From Winogradskyella ursingii (lineage in GTDB: Bacteria > Bacteroidota > Bacteroidia > Flavobacteriales > Flavobacteriaceae), in NCBI RefSeq assembly GCF_013403975.1, contig NZ_JABFDH010000001.1, positions 124,001 through 188,000 on the forward strand: DNA of 64,000 nt, read 5' to 3'. Numbering within the stretch: position 1 is the stretch's first letter; each line of letters starts with the position of its first letter. Of the stretch, positions 39,812 through 48,494 are shown piece after piece. The translations under genes and the position numbers were made by a program. The notes beneath the pieces were generated by a model, which worked only from the letters and a program-made list of their open reading frames with translations, was not told where the DNA came from and did no database searches.

Positions 39812-41110
39812 ATGGGAAAACATTTTGTTGAAGAATTAAAATGGCGAGGCATGTTGCATGATACTATGCCTGGCGTTGAGGAGCACCTTGAAGAAGCTAC
39901 GAGAAGTGCTTATGTTGGTTTTGACCCAACTGCAGATTCTTTGCATATTGGTAACCTTGTCCCTATAATGCTTTTGGCACATTACCAACGTTGTGGGCAC
40001 AGGCCAGTGGCATTGGTAGGTGGCGCGACAGGCATGATTGGCGATCCCTCCGGAAAATCGAGTGAACGAAATTTATTGGATGAAAAAACATTACGACACA
40101 ACCAAGAAGCGATTAAACAGCAATTATCGCATTTCTTGGATTTTGACAGCAATGCTAAAAATGCAGCTGTTTTAGTGAATAATTACGACTGGATGAAAGA
40201 ATTTTCATTCTTAGAATTTATTCGTGATGTCGGTAAGCACATAACCGTGAATTACATGATGGCAAAAGATTCGGTAAAGAATAGAATATCTTCAGAATCT
40301 TCTAGCGATGGTATGAGTTTTACGGAGTTTACCTATCAATTGGTACAGGGCTATGATTTTTTGCATTTGTATAATAATAAGGATTGCACCATTCAAATGG
40401 GAGGTAGTGATCAATGGGGAAATATTACCACAGGCACAGAACTCATTAGAAGAATAGGAAACGGTAAAGGGTTTGCGATAACATGTCCTTTAATAACTAA
40501 GAGCGACGGTTCAAAATTCGGTAAATCCGAAGGTGGCAATGTGTGGTTAGATGCAAATAGAACCTCACCGTATAAGTTTTATCAATATTGGCTGAATTCC
40601 AGCGACGATGATGCTGAGAAATACATTAAAATATTTACATTTTTAGATAAAGATGAAATTGAAGCTATCGTTAAAGTACACAATGAATCTCCACATTTAA
40701 GATTATTGCAAAAGAGATTGGCCAAAGAAATAACTACGATGGTACATTCGGAATCTGATTTTGAAAATGCCGAAAAGGCATCTGGAATTTTATTCAGCAA
40801 AACTTTTAAGACCGACATTAAGACTTTGAATGAAGCCTTGTTTTTAGATGTTTTTGAAGGTGTGCCACAAGCAGAAATATCAAAATCCGATTTTGACGAA
40901 GGTATTGACATGATTGCTGCATTGGCTGCTAAAACTAATTTCTTGAATTCTAATGGTGAAGCACGACGTGCTTTAAAAGAAAATTCCGTTTCTGTAAATA
41001 AAGAAAAGGTGAAAGAAGATTATGTATTGTCTTCAGAAGATTTAATTAAAGAGCGCTATATTATTTTAAATAAAGGTAAGAAGAACACCTATATTATTAA
41101 AGTAGTATAA
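39812..41110 (+). CDS. tyrS: Tyrosyl-tRNA synthetase
   Basis: 432 aa from the ATG at 39812 ([17 protein letters not shown]). Class Ic: [17 protein letters not shown] (HIGH), [27 protein letters not shown], and KFGKS in [15 protein letters not shown]. The C-terminal S4 RNA-binding domain is [17 protein letters not shown] to the end. Intact. Confidence 0.97.
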   Translation: MGKHFVEELKWRGMLHDTMPGVEEHLEEATRSAYVGFDPTADSLHIGNLVPIMLLAHYQRCGHRPVALVGGATGMIGDPSGKSSERNLLDEKTLRHNQEAIKQQLSHFLDFDSNAKNAAVLVNNYDWMKEFSFLEFIRDVGKHITVNYMMAKDSVKNRISSESSSDGMSFTEFTYQLVQGYDFLHLYNNKDCTIQMGGSDQWGNITTGTELIRRIGNGKGFAITCPLITKSDGSKFGKSEGGNVWLDANRTSPYKFYQYWLNSSDDDAEKYIKIFTFLDKDEIEAIVKVHNESPHLRLLQKRLAKEITTMVHSESDFENAEKASGILFSKTFKTDIKTLNEALFLDVFEGVPQAEISKSDFDEGIDMIAALAAKTNFLNSNGEARRALKENSVSVNKEKVKEDYVLSSEDLIKERYIILNKGKKNTYIIKVV

Positions 41111-41121
41111 ATTTAAACCTA

Positions 41122-41154
41122 TAAAAAATGCCCGAAATATCACTTTCGGGCACT
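41122..41154 (-). terminator. Terminator of the YHS gene
   Basis: GCCCGAAA (41130-41137) and TTTCGGGC (41144-41151) form a stem; on the minus strand it is followed by ATTTTTTAT. It serves the YHS protein transcript and lies just beyond tyrS. Confidence 0.75.
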
Positions 41155-41204
41155 AACCAACCAATCAATCTAAGGCTAACAATAATTCTTCTCTTTCATA
41201 GAAT

Positions 41205-41648
41205 TTATTGAAACTTAATAGCCTCCCAATTTTGGTCGGCTTTTTGTTGTAAACCTTTCACGTTATTTTTTCTCCATTTCTTTAAAGTATTATTAAACCA
41301 AGCATCATAAAAGAGATAGAGTTTCCCATCCCGTATTTCAAAAGTTTCTGGATTAATATCCACTTTATTAGAATCTTTAGCAACTGCATATGCACAGTAA
41401 CCGCCGTATTGGGGAATATAGGCTTTAGGATTTGTTGAAAAGGTATTTAAATTCTTTTTTGAGCTGAATCTAAATTGAGCGCCATCGTATGTTGTAGTGA
41501 AATTTTCAGAGCCTTCAAGGGCTTTATTATCAAAATAGGCCACCACATCATAGCCTTTGGCTATAAATCCATCTTTTGTATTATAATCTATGTTTTGCGC
41601 ATAAATCTGTGTCCAGGCTGCAAACAAAAAAACGATAAGATATTTCAT
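41205..41648 (-). CDS. Exported YHS domain protein
   Basis: 147 aa from the ATG at 41648 with signal peptide MKYLIVFLFAAWTQIYAQ; the upstream extension is rejected. YHS-like segment KGYDVVAYFDNKALEGSENF, ARFSSKKNLNTF-like FRFSSKKNLNTF, and PQYGGYCAYAVAK with Cys. YHS domains are thought to bind metal (copper or mercury). Periplasmic. It follows the LuxE-like gene by 29 bp. Confidence 0.82.
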   Translation of the reverse strand: MKYLIVFLFAAWTQIYAQNIDYNTKDGFIAKGYDVVAYFDNKALEGSENFTTTYDGAQFRFSSKKNLNTFSTNPKAYIPQYGGYCAYAVAKDSNKVDINPETFEIRDGKLYLFYDAWFNNTLKKWRKNNVKGLQQKADQNWEAIKFQ

Positions 41649-41677
41649 CTTATTTAGGTCGTAAACTTGTTGAAAAC

Positions 41678-42658
41678 TTACAGAGACATGAGGTTGCACC
41701 CTCTTATATCCGAATTGTCAAAACGACCAATAACCTCAAATGAGCCATCGTCAGAAATCTTTCCCAAATCCTGAGTAGCAATAAATGAACAAGAATTAAG
41801 ATTGGCCAAATCTATGATGTTTATACCACCTGTTTTATTGGGTTGTTGAATGGTCAACGCATCTTCGGTATCTCTAGTAAACACTTTCATCCAGGGAGGA
41901 CATTCAAATTTACCATTATCTTTTGAGTATGCCTGACTCAAAAGTTCAGTCATGCCATATTCACTATGGATTTTCTTAACTCCTAAACCGGATTTTAAAA
42001 TAGAGTGTAATTCTTGCCTTATAATTTCTTTCCGTCTACCCTTCATGCCACCAGTCTCCATTACGATGGTATTGGTTAAATTCAATTGATATTTCTCAGC
42101 TAAATCCATCAAAGCAAAGGATACACCAATCAGCAAGATTTTTTGGTTTTTTTTCTCCAAATTCTCAATCGTGACCTTTAGTTCTTCAAGATTGTTAAGA
42201 TAAAATCCGCTTTCGTTATTATTAGATTTATGGATTAGATCATTTACCATGTATATCAATGATGAGCCATCACGTTCTAAATAAGAGGGTAATAAACCGA
42301 GAACCACATAATCTTTAATATTACCATAAAAATTGTTGAATGCCTTGGTATAGCTTTTTTCATAAAGTTTTAAATTTGTAACTAAATGTTTGCTAGTGGC
42401 GCTTCCGGTTGTGCCAGAGCTTGTAAACGTTTTTTCGATGTCTTTTGATGAACTCAAAACGTTATGACTTTTGAAAAATTGAATCGGCAAAAAAGGAATA
42501 TCTTCAATTGATTTTACATCAGAAGGGTGCTTATATAACAAATCGCAAAAAGACCTATAGACTTTGTTGTTTTCAAACTGAAATCTAAAGATTTCAATAG
42601 CCAAAGCTTCAAAATCCGCGCTAGTTTTTATTTTAAAGATATCTTCTATAGAAATCAT
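41678..42658 (-). CDS. LuxE-like acyl-protein synthetase family protein
   Basis: 326 aa from the ATG at 42658. The AMP-forming loop is FTSSGTTGSATSKH and the body has VMETGGMKGRRKEI, HSEYGMTELLSQAYS and the C-terminal IATQDLGKISDDGSFEVIGRFD. LuxE ligates activated fatty acids in bioluminescence, but no lux genes are here, and in Bacteroidota these proteins more likely adenylate carboxylic acids for surface polysaccharide or lipid modification. Promoter described at 42663-42695. Confidence 0.8.
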   Translation of the reverse strand: MISIEDIFKIKTSADFEALAIEIFRFQFENNKVYRSFCDLLYKHPSDVKSIEDIPFLPIQFFKSHNVLSSSKDIEKTFTSSGTTGSATSKHLVTNLKLYEKSYTKAFNNFYGNIKDYVVLGLLPSYLERDGSSLIYMVNDLIHKSNNNESGFYLNNLEELKVTIENLEKKNQKILLIGVSFALMDLAEKYQLNLTNTIVMETGGMKGRRKEIIRQELHSILKSGLGVKKIHSEYGMTELLSQAYSKDNGKFECPPWMKVFTRDTEDALTIQQPNKTGGINIIDLANLNSCSFIATQDLGKISDDGSFEVIGRFDNSDIRGCNLMSL

Positions 42659-42662
42659 TGGG

Positions 42663-42695
42663 CAAAAGTATATAAAATAAAAAACGTCGTTCAAA
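42663..42695 (-). promoter_or_regulatory. Promoter of the LuxE-like gene inside a terminator
   Basis: TTTG (42695-42692), 21-bp spacer, TACTTTTG (42670-42663), then 4 bp and the ATG: leaderless geometry. The -33 box and most of the spacer lie in the terminator hairpin of the upstream T9SS gene (42680-42712). Confidence 0.5.
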
Positions 42696-42712
42696 TAAGA
42701 ACGACGCTTTGT
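42680..42712 (-). terminator. Terminator of the T9SS cargo gene 42733-43641
   Basis: Minus strand: CGTCGTTC / GAACGACG arms (8 bp) with a 6-nt loop, followed by TTTTTTATTTT. Confidence 0.75.
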
Positions 42713-42732
42713 TTAAAAAATTGAAACTTTGC

Positions 42733-43641
42733 TTATTCAATCACTAATTTCTTAGTTATTGAAGCATTGTTTTGAGTAATTTTTACAATATAGACACCAG
42801 TGTTTAAATCTGAAATATTTAACGTATTCCCATTAAGTTTTTCATTTTTAACTAGTTTACCTAAAACGTCATAAACAATCACAGCAACTGGTCCTTCGTT
42901 TAATGATGTAATAGTAACGTCCGTATTTCTTTGTACTGGATTCGGGAATAGCTTTACGGAACTTTTATCAAGATCGTTTAGGCTTAGTGTACCACTATAA
43001 GTTACAACCAAGTTATCAACGGCAATAGTTTCATCTGATGAAGAACTGGATTGGCGCAAATTGAAAGTGTCTAAAATTTCACCCATACTTCCAGCTGAAG
43101 TTACAGTTTGTCCACCAGCTGTTAAACTACTTATGCCGCTATCTAAATCGAAGCTAAGTTCTACAGATACAACTGCGCCAAAGCTAAAATCAACAGGAAT
43201 AAATACTTCATTAGTACTTGAGGACGCACTTAAACCCAAAGTGTAATCTCCAGCTAGCGTTGGTGCTATAACGTCAACACGTGATCTAAAGTTTGTATTT
43301 GTATCGTTCGAAAAATGAGCAAAATACTCAAAATCTGTTCCAGTTATAGCGCCCGGAGCGGTTACAACGATATCAAAAGTTGCTGTAACAACGTCCGTAG
43401 CTAAATCATCAGCAAATTTCAGTTCGGCATCCTCAGATCCGTTATCTTGTGAAACTAAGGCTTGTCCACCGGACACTAATAAAGTTCCAGCTGTACCACT
43501 TTCATTCGCCCAAGATCCGTTACCTACAAGAGCGCCATCAGGATAAGAAAAATCGTCTGAAGCTACAGTCGTTTGAGCTAAAGCTAGATTAAATGTTAAA
43601 AAAGTTAGCATCGCTGCTAAAATAAAGTAATGTTTTTTCAT
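42733..43641 (-). CDS. Secreted protein with T9SS type A sorting domain
   Basis: 302 aa. Signal peptide ends near LALAQ. Residues 25-215 form a beta-sandwich-like domain with VASDDFSYPDGALVGNGSWA and AVDNLVVTYSG, as in carbohydrate-binding or concanavalin-like secreted modules. The last 75 residues are the Por sorting domain (LFPNPVQRNTDVTI ... VYIVKITQNNASITKKLVIE). Exported by type IX. No catalytic motif seen, so it may be a lectin or structural protein. Confidence 0.82.
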   Translation of the reverse strand: MKKHYFILAAMLTFLTFNLALAQTTVASDDFSYPDGALVGNGSWANESGTAGTLLVSGGQALVSQDNGSEDAELKFADDLATDVVTATFDIVVTAPGAITGTDFEYFAHFSNDTNTNFRSRVDVIAPTLAGDYTLGLSASSSTNEVFIPVDFSFGAVVSVELSFDLDSGISSLTAGGQTVTSAGSMGEILDTFNLRQSSSSSDETIAVDNLVVTYSGTLSLNDLDKSSVKLFPNPVQRNTDVTITSLNEGPVAVIVYDVLGKLVKNEKLNGNTLNISDLNTGVYIVKITQNNASITKKLVIE

Positions 43642-43874
43642 AATAATTAGGATTAAAAATTAGAGTCTAAATATAAGAAAAATAAGAAGAAAATTTGATC
43701 ACATTTATAACAAATATTAACACTTTACAATATCTTAATATGTTAAAAATGAGATCATTTTCATTTTCAATACTTTAAATATTTAATGTTAGAGAATTGT
43801 TATCAATTTAAATTTTGTCTCATGTTAATTGATATAACTTTATATTTACACAACTGTAATTAAAATTTAAAGTC

Positions 43875-44558
43875 GTGAAAAAAAAGGACATCAAAATATT
43901 ATTGGTTGATGATGAACCGGATATTTTAGAAATCGTCGGTTACAATCTAACTGCAGAAGGTTACAATGTCATTACTGGCGAAAATGGACTTGAGGCTATA
44001 CAGAAGGCCAAAAAACATAAACCACACTTAATTATTTTAGATGTTATGATGCCAGAAATGGATGGAATTGAAGCATGTGAAAGATTGAGAGAGCAACCAG
44101 AAATGGCAAATACCATAATTACATTTTTAACCGCTAGAGGCGAAGATTATTCCCAAGTTGCAGGTTTTGATGCTGGGGCGGATGACTATATTACCAAACC
44201 CATTAAACCAAAAGTTTTGGTGAGCAAGGTAAAAGCACTATTAAGGCGACTTAAGGATAGTGAAAGCTCAACCGATAACATTAAAGTTGGTGATTTAATT
44301 ATTAATAGAGAAGAGTACAAAATTACCAATAAAGGCAAGGAAATTATCTTGCCAAGAAAAGAGTTTGAATTATTATCTTTGTTAGCGACCAAGCCTGGTA
44401 AAGTGTTTAAGAGGGAGGAGATCCTAGATAAAGTCTGGGGAAATGAAGTAGTAGTCGGTGGCAGAACCATTGATGTGCATATTAGGAAACTTCGTGAAAA
44501 AATAGGTGATAAATCATTTAAAACTGTCAAAGGCGTAGGTTACAAGTTTGTAGACTAA
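43875..44558 (+). CDS. phoB: PhoB-like response regulator
   Basis: 227 aa with GTG start at 43875 (no ATG in the first 50 codons before VMMPEMDG). Receiver domain: acidic pair D12/D13, phosphoacceptor Asp56 in LIILDVMMPEMDG, T-loop TARGED and Lys in DDYITKPIKP. The winged-helix DNA-binding domain has EFELLSLLATKPGKVFKREE, GGRTIDVHIRKLREKIG and TVKGVGYKF. Overlaps the kinase start by 1 bp. Regulates probably phosphate or envelope stress genes; targets unknown. Confidence 0.92.
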   Translation: MKKKDIKILLVDDEPDILEIVGYNLTAEGYNVITGENGLEAIQKAKKHKPHLIILDVMMPEMDGIEACERLREQPEMANTIITFLTARGEDYSQVAGFDAGADDYITKPIKPKVLVSKVKALLRRLKDSESSTDNIKVGDLIINREEYKITNKGKEIILPRKEFELLSLLATKPGKVFKREEILDKVWGNEVVVGGRTIDVHIRKLREKIGDKSFKTVKGVGYKFVD

Positions 44559-45601
44559 TGCGAAAAAAAAATTTAAAAAAGACTTATAAATTTGCTATAA
44601 GAACATCGCTCTATGTCACGATGTTTACCACACTCCTTGTGAGTGTTTTTTTATACTATTATCATTCGTTTAATTGGCAGGTAATATTCTTTCCACTTAT
44701 TTGTTATCCATTATGTTTTCTTATTATTCAATTTAGAGTAGAACGTTTTATCTACAGGCGTGTAAAAAAAATATACGATGATCTAACGCTTTTAGAATCT
44801 ACGAACCTACGTCAACAGCCCATAACAACTGACATGGGAACATTAACGAGGGAAATTGATAAATACGCCAAAAACAAAAAAATAGAAATTGAAACTCTAA
44901 AAATCAGAGAAGAATATAGAAAGGAATTTTTAGGAAATGTTTCACATGAGCTAAAAACACCTTTATTTACTGTACAAGGTTACATAGATACACTTTTGGA
45001 TGGTGCCATGGAAGATGAAAAAATCCGAAAAAAATATCTCAATAGAGCAAGTAAAGGTGTCGAACGACTCATTTATATCATCAAGGATTTGGATATGATT
45101 ACCAAGCTAGAAGTTGGTGATTTAAGTTTAAAAAAAGAGGAATTTGATATTGTTGCTTTAGTAAAGAGCGTCTTCGAACTTTTTGAAATGAAGGCTGCCA
45201 AAAAAAAAATAACCTTAACTTTTGATATGGATTATAGTGGCCCAATATTGGTGTATGCAGATAAGGAGCGTATACAGCAAGTCTTGACCAATTTAATAGT
45301 TAACTCCATTAAATACGGAAGGGAAAAAGGCACTACCGAAGTGAGTATAGAAAACCTTATAAAAAACAAAGCAATAGTTAGGGTTACCGATAATGGAGAA
45401 GGAATTGCCAAAGAAAACATACCAAGGTTGTTCGAGCGATTTTACCGAGTCGATAAAAGTGGTTCGCGCAAAGAAGGTGGTTCTGGTTTGGGATTAGCTA
45501 TCGTGAAGCACATTATAGAAGCACACGAAGAAAAAATATATATTGAAAGTGAATTGGGTGTAGGCAGTGAATTTTCGTTCACATTAGAAAAGACTGAATA
45601 G
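44558..45601 (+). CDS. phoR: PhoR-like sensor histidine kinase
   Basis: 347 aa. Two membrane helices close together (residues 13-34, 42-58), so it has almost no periplasmic domain and probably senses through partner proteins or the membrane. H box FLGNVSHELKTPLFTVQGY with His130, N box NLIVNSIKYG, G1 DNGEGIAKENI, F box LFERFYRVD, G2 GGSGLGLAIVKHI. Coupled to the regulator gene by a TAATG overlap; its last 18 bases overlap the convergent glycosyltransferase. Confidence 0.92.
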   Translation: MRKKNLKKTYKFAIRTSLYVTMFTTLLVSVFLYYYHSFNWQVIFFPLICYPLCFLIIQFRVERFIYRRVKKIYDDLTLLESTNLRQQPITTDMGTLTREIDKYAKNKKIEIETLKIREEYRKEFLGNVSHELKTPLFTVQGYIDTLLDGAMEDEKIRKKYLNRASKGVERLIYIIKDLDMITKLEVGDLSLKKEEFDIVALVKSVFELFEMKAAKKKITLTFDMDYSGPILVYADKERIQQVLTNLIVNSIKYGREKGTTEVSIENLIKNKAIVRVTDNGEGIAKENIPRLFERFYRVDKSGSRKEGGSGLGLAIVKHIIEAHEEKIYIESELGVGSEFSFTLEKTE

Positions 45602-46645
45602 TGCCTCGTAATCTACATCATTTTCTATAGACTTAAATCCTGAATATTTTTCAAGTTCCTTTAGCATCGAAATTTTAAAATCGCTCTGCGAACAGCTTGG
45701 AGCTATACCGCTAGCCTTTAATTTTTTTGCTAAATATTCCTGCTCAAACTGTCCGGGTGTAGCAATAAAAAAAGCCTTCTTTTTCAAATGTGCCAAATCC
45801 ATTATGGTAGAGTAGCCAGACCGGCTTAAAATCAATTCACTTTCGTTTATGGCTTTCTCCAAAGTTTTGCTGGTCATAAAGTTATAAATTGTTATGTTTC
45901 CAGACGTAAAAAGTTGTTGTTCGATTTCCACCTTCCCTTTTACAAATAGAACTTTTTTTTCATATGATTTTAATTCTTCAAGTAACTTTTCTTCGAGGTA
46001 AGTTCGCTGTGGTTCTGGGCCTGATAGAATAACCAAGAGCTGATATTTTTTAGGCAATAATTCTTTTTTAAATCTGCTTAAGGGCCCGATGTATTTTGTA
46101 GTAGTTTTAAAATCTTCAACATGTCCTAATTTGCCGCTTAGATTTGGAATTCCGGAATGATCGGGTACCCAACATTCATCAAATTTTGAAATAATATATT
46201 GATGAAGTCTGCTGCTCAGCCAAGTGGTAGACCCGCTCAAAACCCGCAATTGATGGGTTATGAAAACAGATGGAATATTTTTGTGCCGAACACCAAACCT
46301 ATTGTCAGATATAATACCGTTGATTTTTTCATTTTCAATAAAATTCTGTATAAAATGTTTTTCTTTATAGATCGTTTTTAGAAAGTGAGGTACATCTAAA
46401 ATCAGTTTTAACTTTAAACGTTTACCTTTTTTTGGATAAGTAATATTATAAGAAGGCAAATCAAAAGACTGAAGATTCGGAAATTCTTTCCTTAATAATT
46501 CCAAAGCCATGCCATCACTGGCAATAATCGGTTCAAAATTAAGATGAATTAATTGTGTTATTATAGGTATACACCTTGATGCATGGCCTAAGCCCCAATT
46601 AAGTGGTGCAACTAATATGCGTTTTTTATGCTGACTGTCTTGCAA
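45584..46645 (-). CDS. GT-B glycosyltransferase (MurG-like)
   Basis: 353 aa with TTG start at 46645 (no in-frame ATG until residue 46). N-terminal KRILVAPLNWGLGHASRCIPII and donor-domain LSRSGYSTIMDLAHLKKKAFFIATPGQFEQEYLA resemble the GT28/UDP-glycosyltransferase fold. Acts on a lipid or sugar acceptor; unknown. A -7 box is at 46677-46684. Confidence 0.82.
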   Translation of the reverse strand: MQDSQHKKRILVAPLNWGLGHASRCIPIITQLIHLNFEPIIASDGMALELLRKEFPNLQSFDLPSYNITYPKKGKRLKLKLILDVPHFLKTIYKEKHFIQNFIENEKINGIISDNRFGVRHKNIPSVFITHQLRVLSGSTTWLSSRLHQYIISKFDECWVPDHSGIPNLSGKLGHVEDFKTTTKYIGPLSRFKKELLPKKYQLLVILSGPEPQRTYLEEKLLEELKSYEKKVLFVKGKVEIEQQLFTSGNITIYNFMTSKTLEKAINESELILSRSGYSTIMDLAHLKKKAFFIATPGQFEQEYLAKKLKASGIAPSCSQSDFKISMLKELEKYSGFKSIENDVDYEALFSLF

Positions 46646-46676
46646 TGGATTTTAGTTGTGCATTAAAGCATTCAAA

Positions 46677-46684
46677 CAAAGATA
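46677..46684 (-). promoter_or_regulatory. -7 promoter element of the glycosyltransferase gene
   Basis: Minus-strand TATCTTTG; transcription near 46672 gives a 27-nt leader to the TTG start. Confidence 0.4.
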
Positions 46685-46748
46685 AACCTAAAATGTTTCC
46701 TTAATTTTACCGAATTATTAAAATTCTGCAGATTATAGAAGGATCAAA

Positions 46749-47423
46749 ATGGGAAGTAAAAACAAACTTAAGAGATTCAAGGAAAATGAAACTTTTGAAA
46801 ATGTGTTTCAGCCAACAAGAGAAGAATTGGTTACTAAAACATATCAGCTTAAAGGCAAATGGAGGTCAGAAGTTTTTAAAAATGAAAATCCATTGGTTTT
46901 AGAGTTGGGATGTGGTAAGGGTGAGTATACAGTAGGGTTGGCGCAGCGTTATCCAGAGAAAAATTTTATAGGTATAGACATTAAAGGAGCGAGATTCTGG
47001 AGAGGTGCAAAAACAGCTCTAGAAGACAATATACCCAACGCAGCATTTATAAGAACGCAAATTGAATTGATTGAATATGTTTTTGCTGAAAATGAAGTAG
47101 ACGAAATCTGGATCACATTCCCAGACCCACAAATAAAGTATAAACGCACTAAGCACAGAATGACCAATTTGAAGTTTTTAGAACGCTACAGAAAGGTTCT
47201 TAAACCAAAAGGCTTGTTGCACCTTAAAACAGATAGCGAATTTATGCATGGCTATACGCTTGGTTTGTTGCATGGCGCTGGCCACGAAGTGCTTTATGCC
47301 AATCATAATGTGTATAAGCAAGAAGGGAGTCCTGCTGAGGTGACGGAAATCCAAACCTTTTACGAAAACCAATATTTAGAGAAAGACAAACCAATTACGT
47401 ATATTAGATTCCAAATCAACTAA
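46749..47423 (+). CDS. trmB: tRNA (guanine-46-N7)-methyltransferase
   Basis: 224 aa. SAM-binding LVLELGCGKGEYTVGLAQ, GIDIKGARFWRGAK, and the TrmB signature DEIWITFPDPQIKYKRTKHR. Methylates G46 in the variable loop. The start is supported by the AGAAGG upstream. Linked to the LysE gene by 3 bp. Confidence 0.95.
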   Translation: MGSKNKLKRFKENETFENVFQPTREELVTKTYQLKGKWRSEVFKNENPLVLELGCGKGEYTVGLAQRYPEKNFIGIDIKGARFWRGAKTALEDNIPNAAFIRTQIELIEYVFAENEVDEIWITFPDPQIKYKRTKHRMTNLKFLERYRKVLKPKGLLHLKTDSEFMHGYTLGLLHGAGHEVLYANHNVYKQEGSPAEVTEIQTFYENQYLEKDKPITYIRFQIN

Positions 47424-47426
47424 ACT

Positions 47427-48056
47427 TTGAGCATAACGGTCATCTTCTTCCTAGGACTTTTTGTTGCGCTTATTGGTGTTATTCCGCCAGGATTGCTCAA
47501 TATGACCGCTGCAAGAATAAGTCTTAAAGAGGGGCCCGGAAGTGGGATTTCATTCTCGTCTGGAGTGTGTATTATCGTTTTTGCTCAAACGTATATAGCA
47601 GCAATTTTCGCGAGATATTTGTCAAATAGACCTGATATCGTTGAAATTTTACAGCGTGTAGCATTCGTTATATTTGTTCTTATTACTATTTATTTTCTGA
47701 TTTTAGCTTCAAAACAAAAAGAGCAAAAAGTTGAAGCTGATATTAGAAGCAAAAAAAGCCGCTTGTTCCACGGCATGATTTTGTCAGCCTTAAATGTATT
47801 TCCCATTCCATACCAAGCTTACATGACCATTACTTTAGCCTCTTTTGGTTGGATGGATTTTGAGCGCACTAGCATCATCACTTACGTCACTGGAGCAGCT
47901 ATGGGAACTTTTGTGATGCTTTATTTTTATATTTTCTTTTTTGATAAGATAAAAGATAAAAAATTCACTTCCCAAAAAAGTATGAATTACTGCATAGGTT
48001 TCATTACTGGATTAGTTTCGCTTATTACGTTGATCAATATTTTGAGAGAACTGTGA
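47427..48056 (+). CDS. LysE-family amino-acid exporter
   Basis: 209 aa, about six membrane helices; TTG start 3 bp after trmB. N-terminal FFLGLFVALIGVIPPGLLNMTAARISLKEG-type region (here GVIPPGLLNMTAARISL) is typical of the LysE/RhtB superfamily. Substrate unknown. Its stop overlaps the next start by one base (TGATG). Confidence 0.82.
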   Translation: MSITVIFFLGLFVALIGVIPPGLLNMTAARISLKEGPGSGISFSSGVCIIVFAQTYIAAIFARYLSNRPDIVEILQRVAFVIFVLITIYFLILASKQKEQKVEADIRSKKSRLFHGMILSALNVFPIPYQAYMTITLASFGWMDFERTSIITYVTGAAMGTFVMLYFYIFFFDKIKDKKFTSQKSMNYCIGFITGLVSLITLINILREL

Positions 48057-48385
48057 TGCAACAAGAAACGCTTGGTTTTTTTGAAAAAGTCTATGTAGTG
48101 GTTAGACAAATTCCTTTTGGTAAAGTAACCAGTTACGGAGCCATTGCAAAATATTTGGGAGCGGCCAAAAGTGCTAGAATTGTCGGCTATGCCATGAATG
48201 GTTCTCATGGTAAAGATGTCCCAGCACACAGAGTAGTCAATCGAAAAGGATTATTGACAGGTAAGCACCATTTTGACGGTACCAACATTATGCAACAATT
48301 ATTGGAAAACGAAGGTATTGAGATTATCGATAATCAAATCCAAAATTTGGAAAGCGTGTTTTGGGATCCTGCCAAAGAATTATAA
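48056..48385 (+). CDS. Alkyltransferase-like protein (ATL), Cys replaced by Ala
   Basis: 109 aa from the ATG at 48056. Related to O6-alkylguanine-DNA alkyltransferase: IPFGKVTSYGAIA (Tyr27), SARIVGYAM (finger Arg41) and PAHRVVNRKG where the active-site PCHRV is PAHRVV (Ala57). Such ATL proteins bind O6-alkylguanine and recruit nucleotide excision repair without repairing it themselves. Co-transcribed with the LysE gene. Confidence 0.9.
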   Translation: MQQETLGFFEKVYVVVRQIPFGKVTSYGAIAKYLGAAKSARIVGYAMNGSHGKDVPAHRVVNRKGLLTGKHHFDGTNIMQQLLENEGIEIIDNQIQNLESVFWDPAKEL

Positions 48386-48461
48386 CTTCCATATATTAAT
48401 TTTGTCTATCCAACTATAAATATCTTCAAAATAACCACTTCATTCTTCAACCTATAATACC

Positions 48462-48469
48462 TATCTTTG
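48462..48469 (+). promoter_or_regulatory. -7 promoter element of mrp
   Basis: TATCTTTG, start near 48474, leader about 21 nt to GTG at 48495. No clear -33. Confidence 0.5.
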
Positions 48470-48494
48470 CATTTAGAATAAATCTAGATAAGAA

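Noticed and set aside
40000-48000. Bioluminescence or secondary-metabolite cluster around the LuxE-like and PPTase genes
   Set aside because: The genes are 35 kb apart and no luxCDAB, PKS or NRPS gene is in the window.
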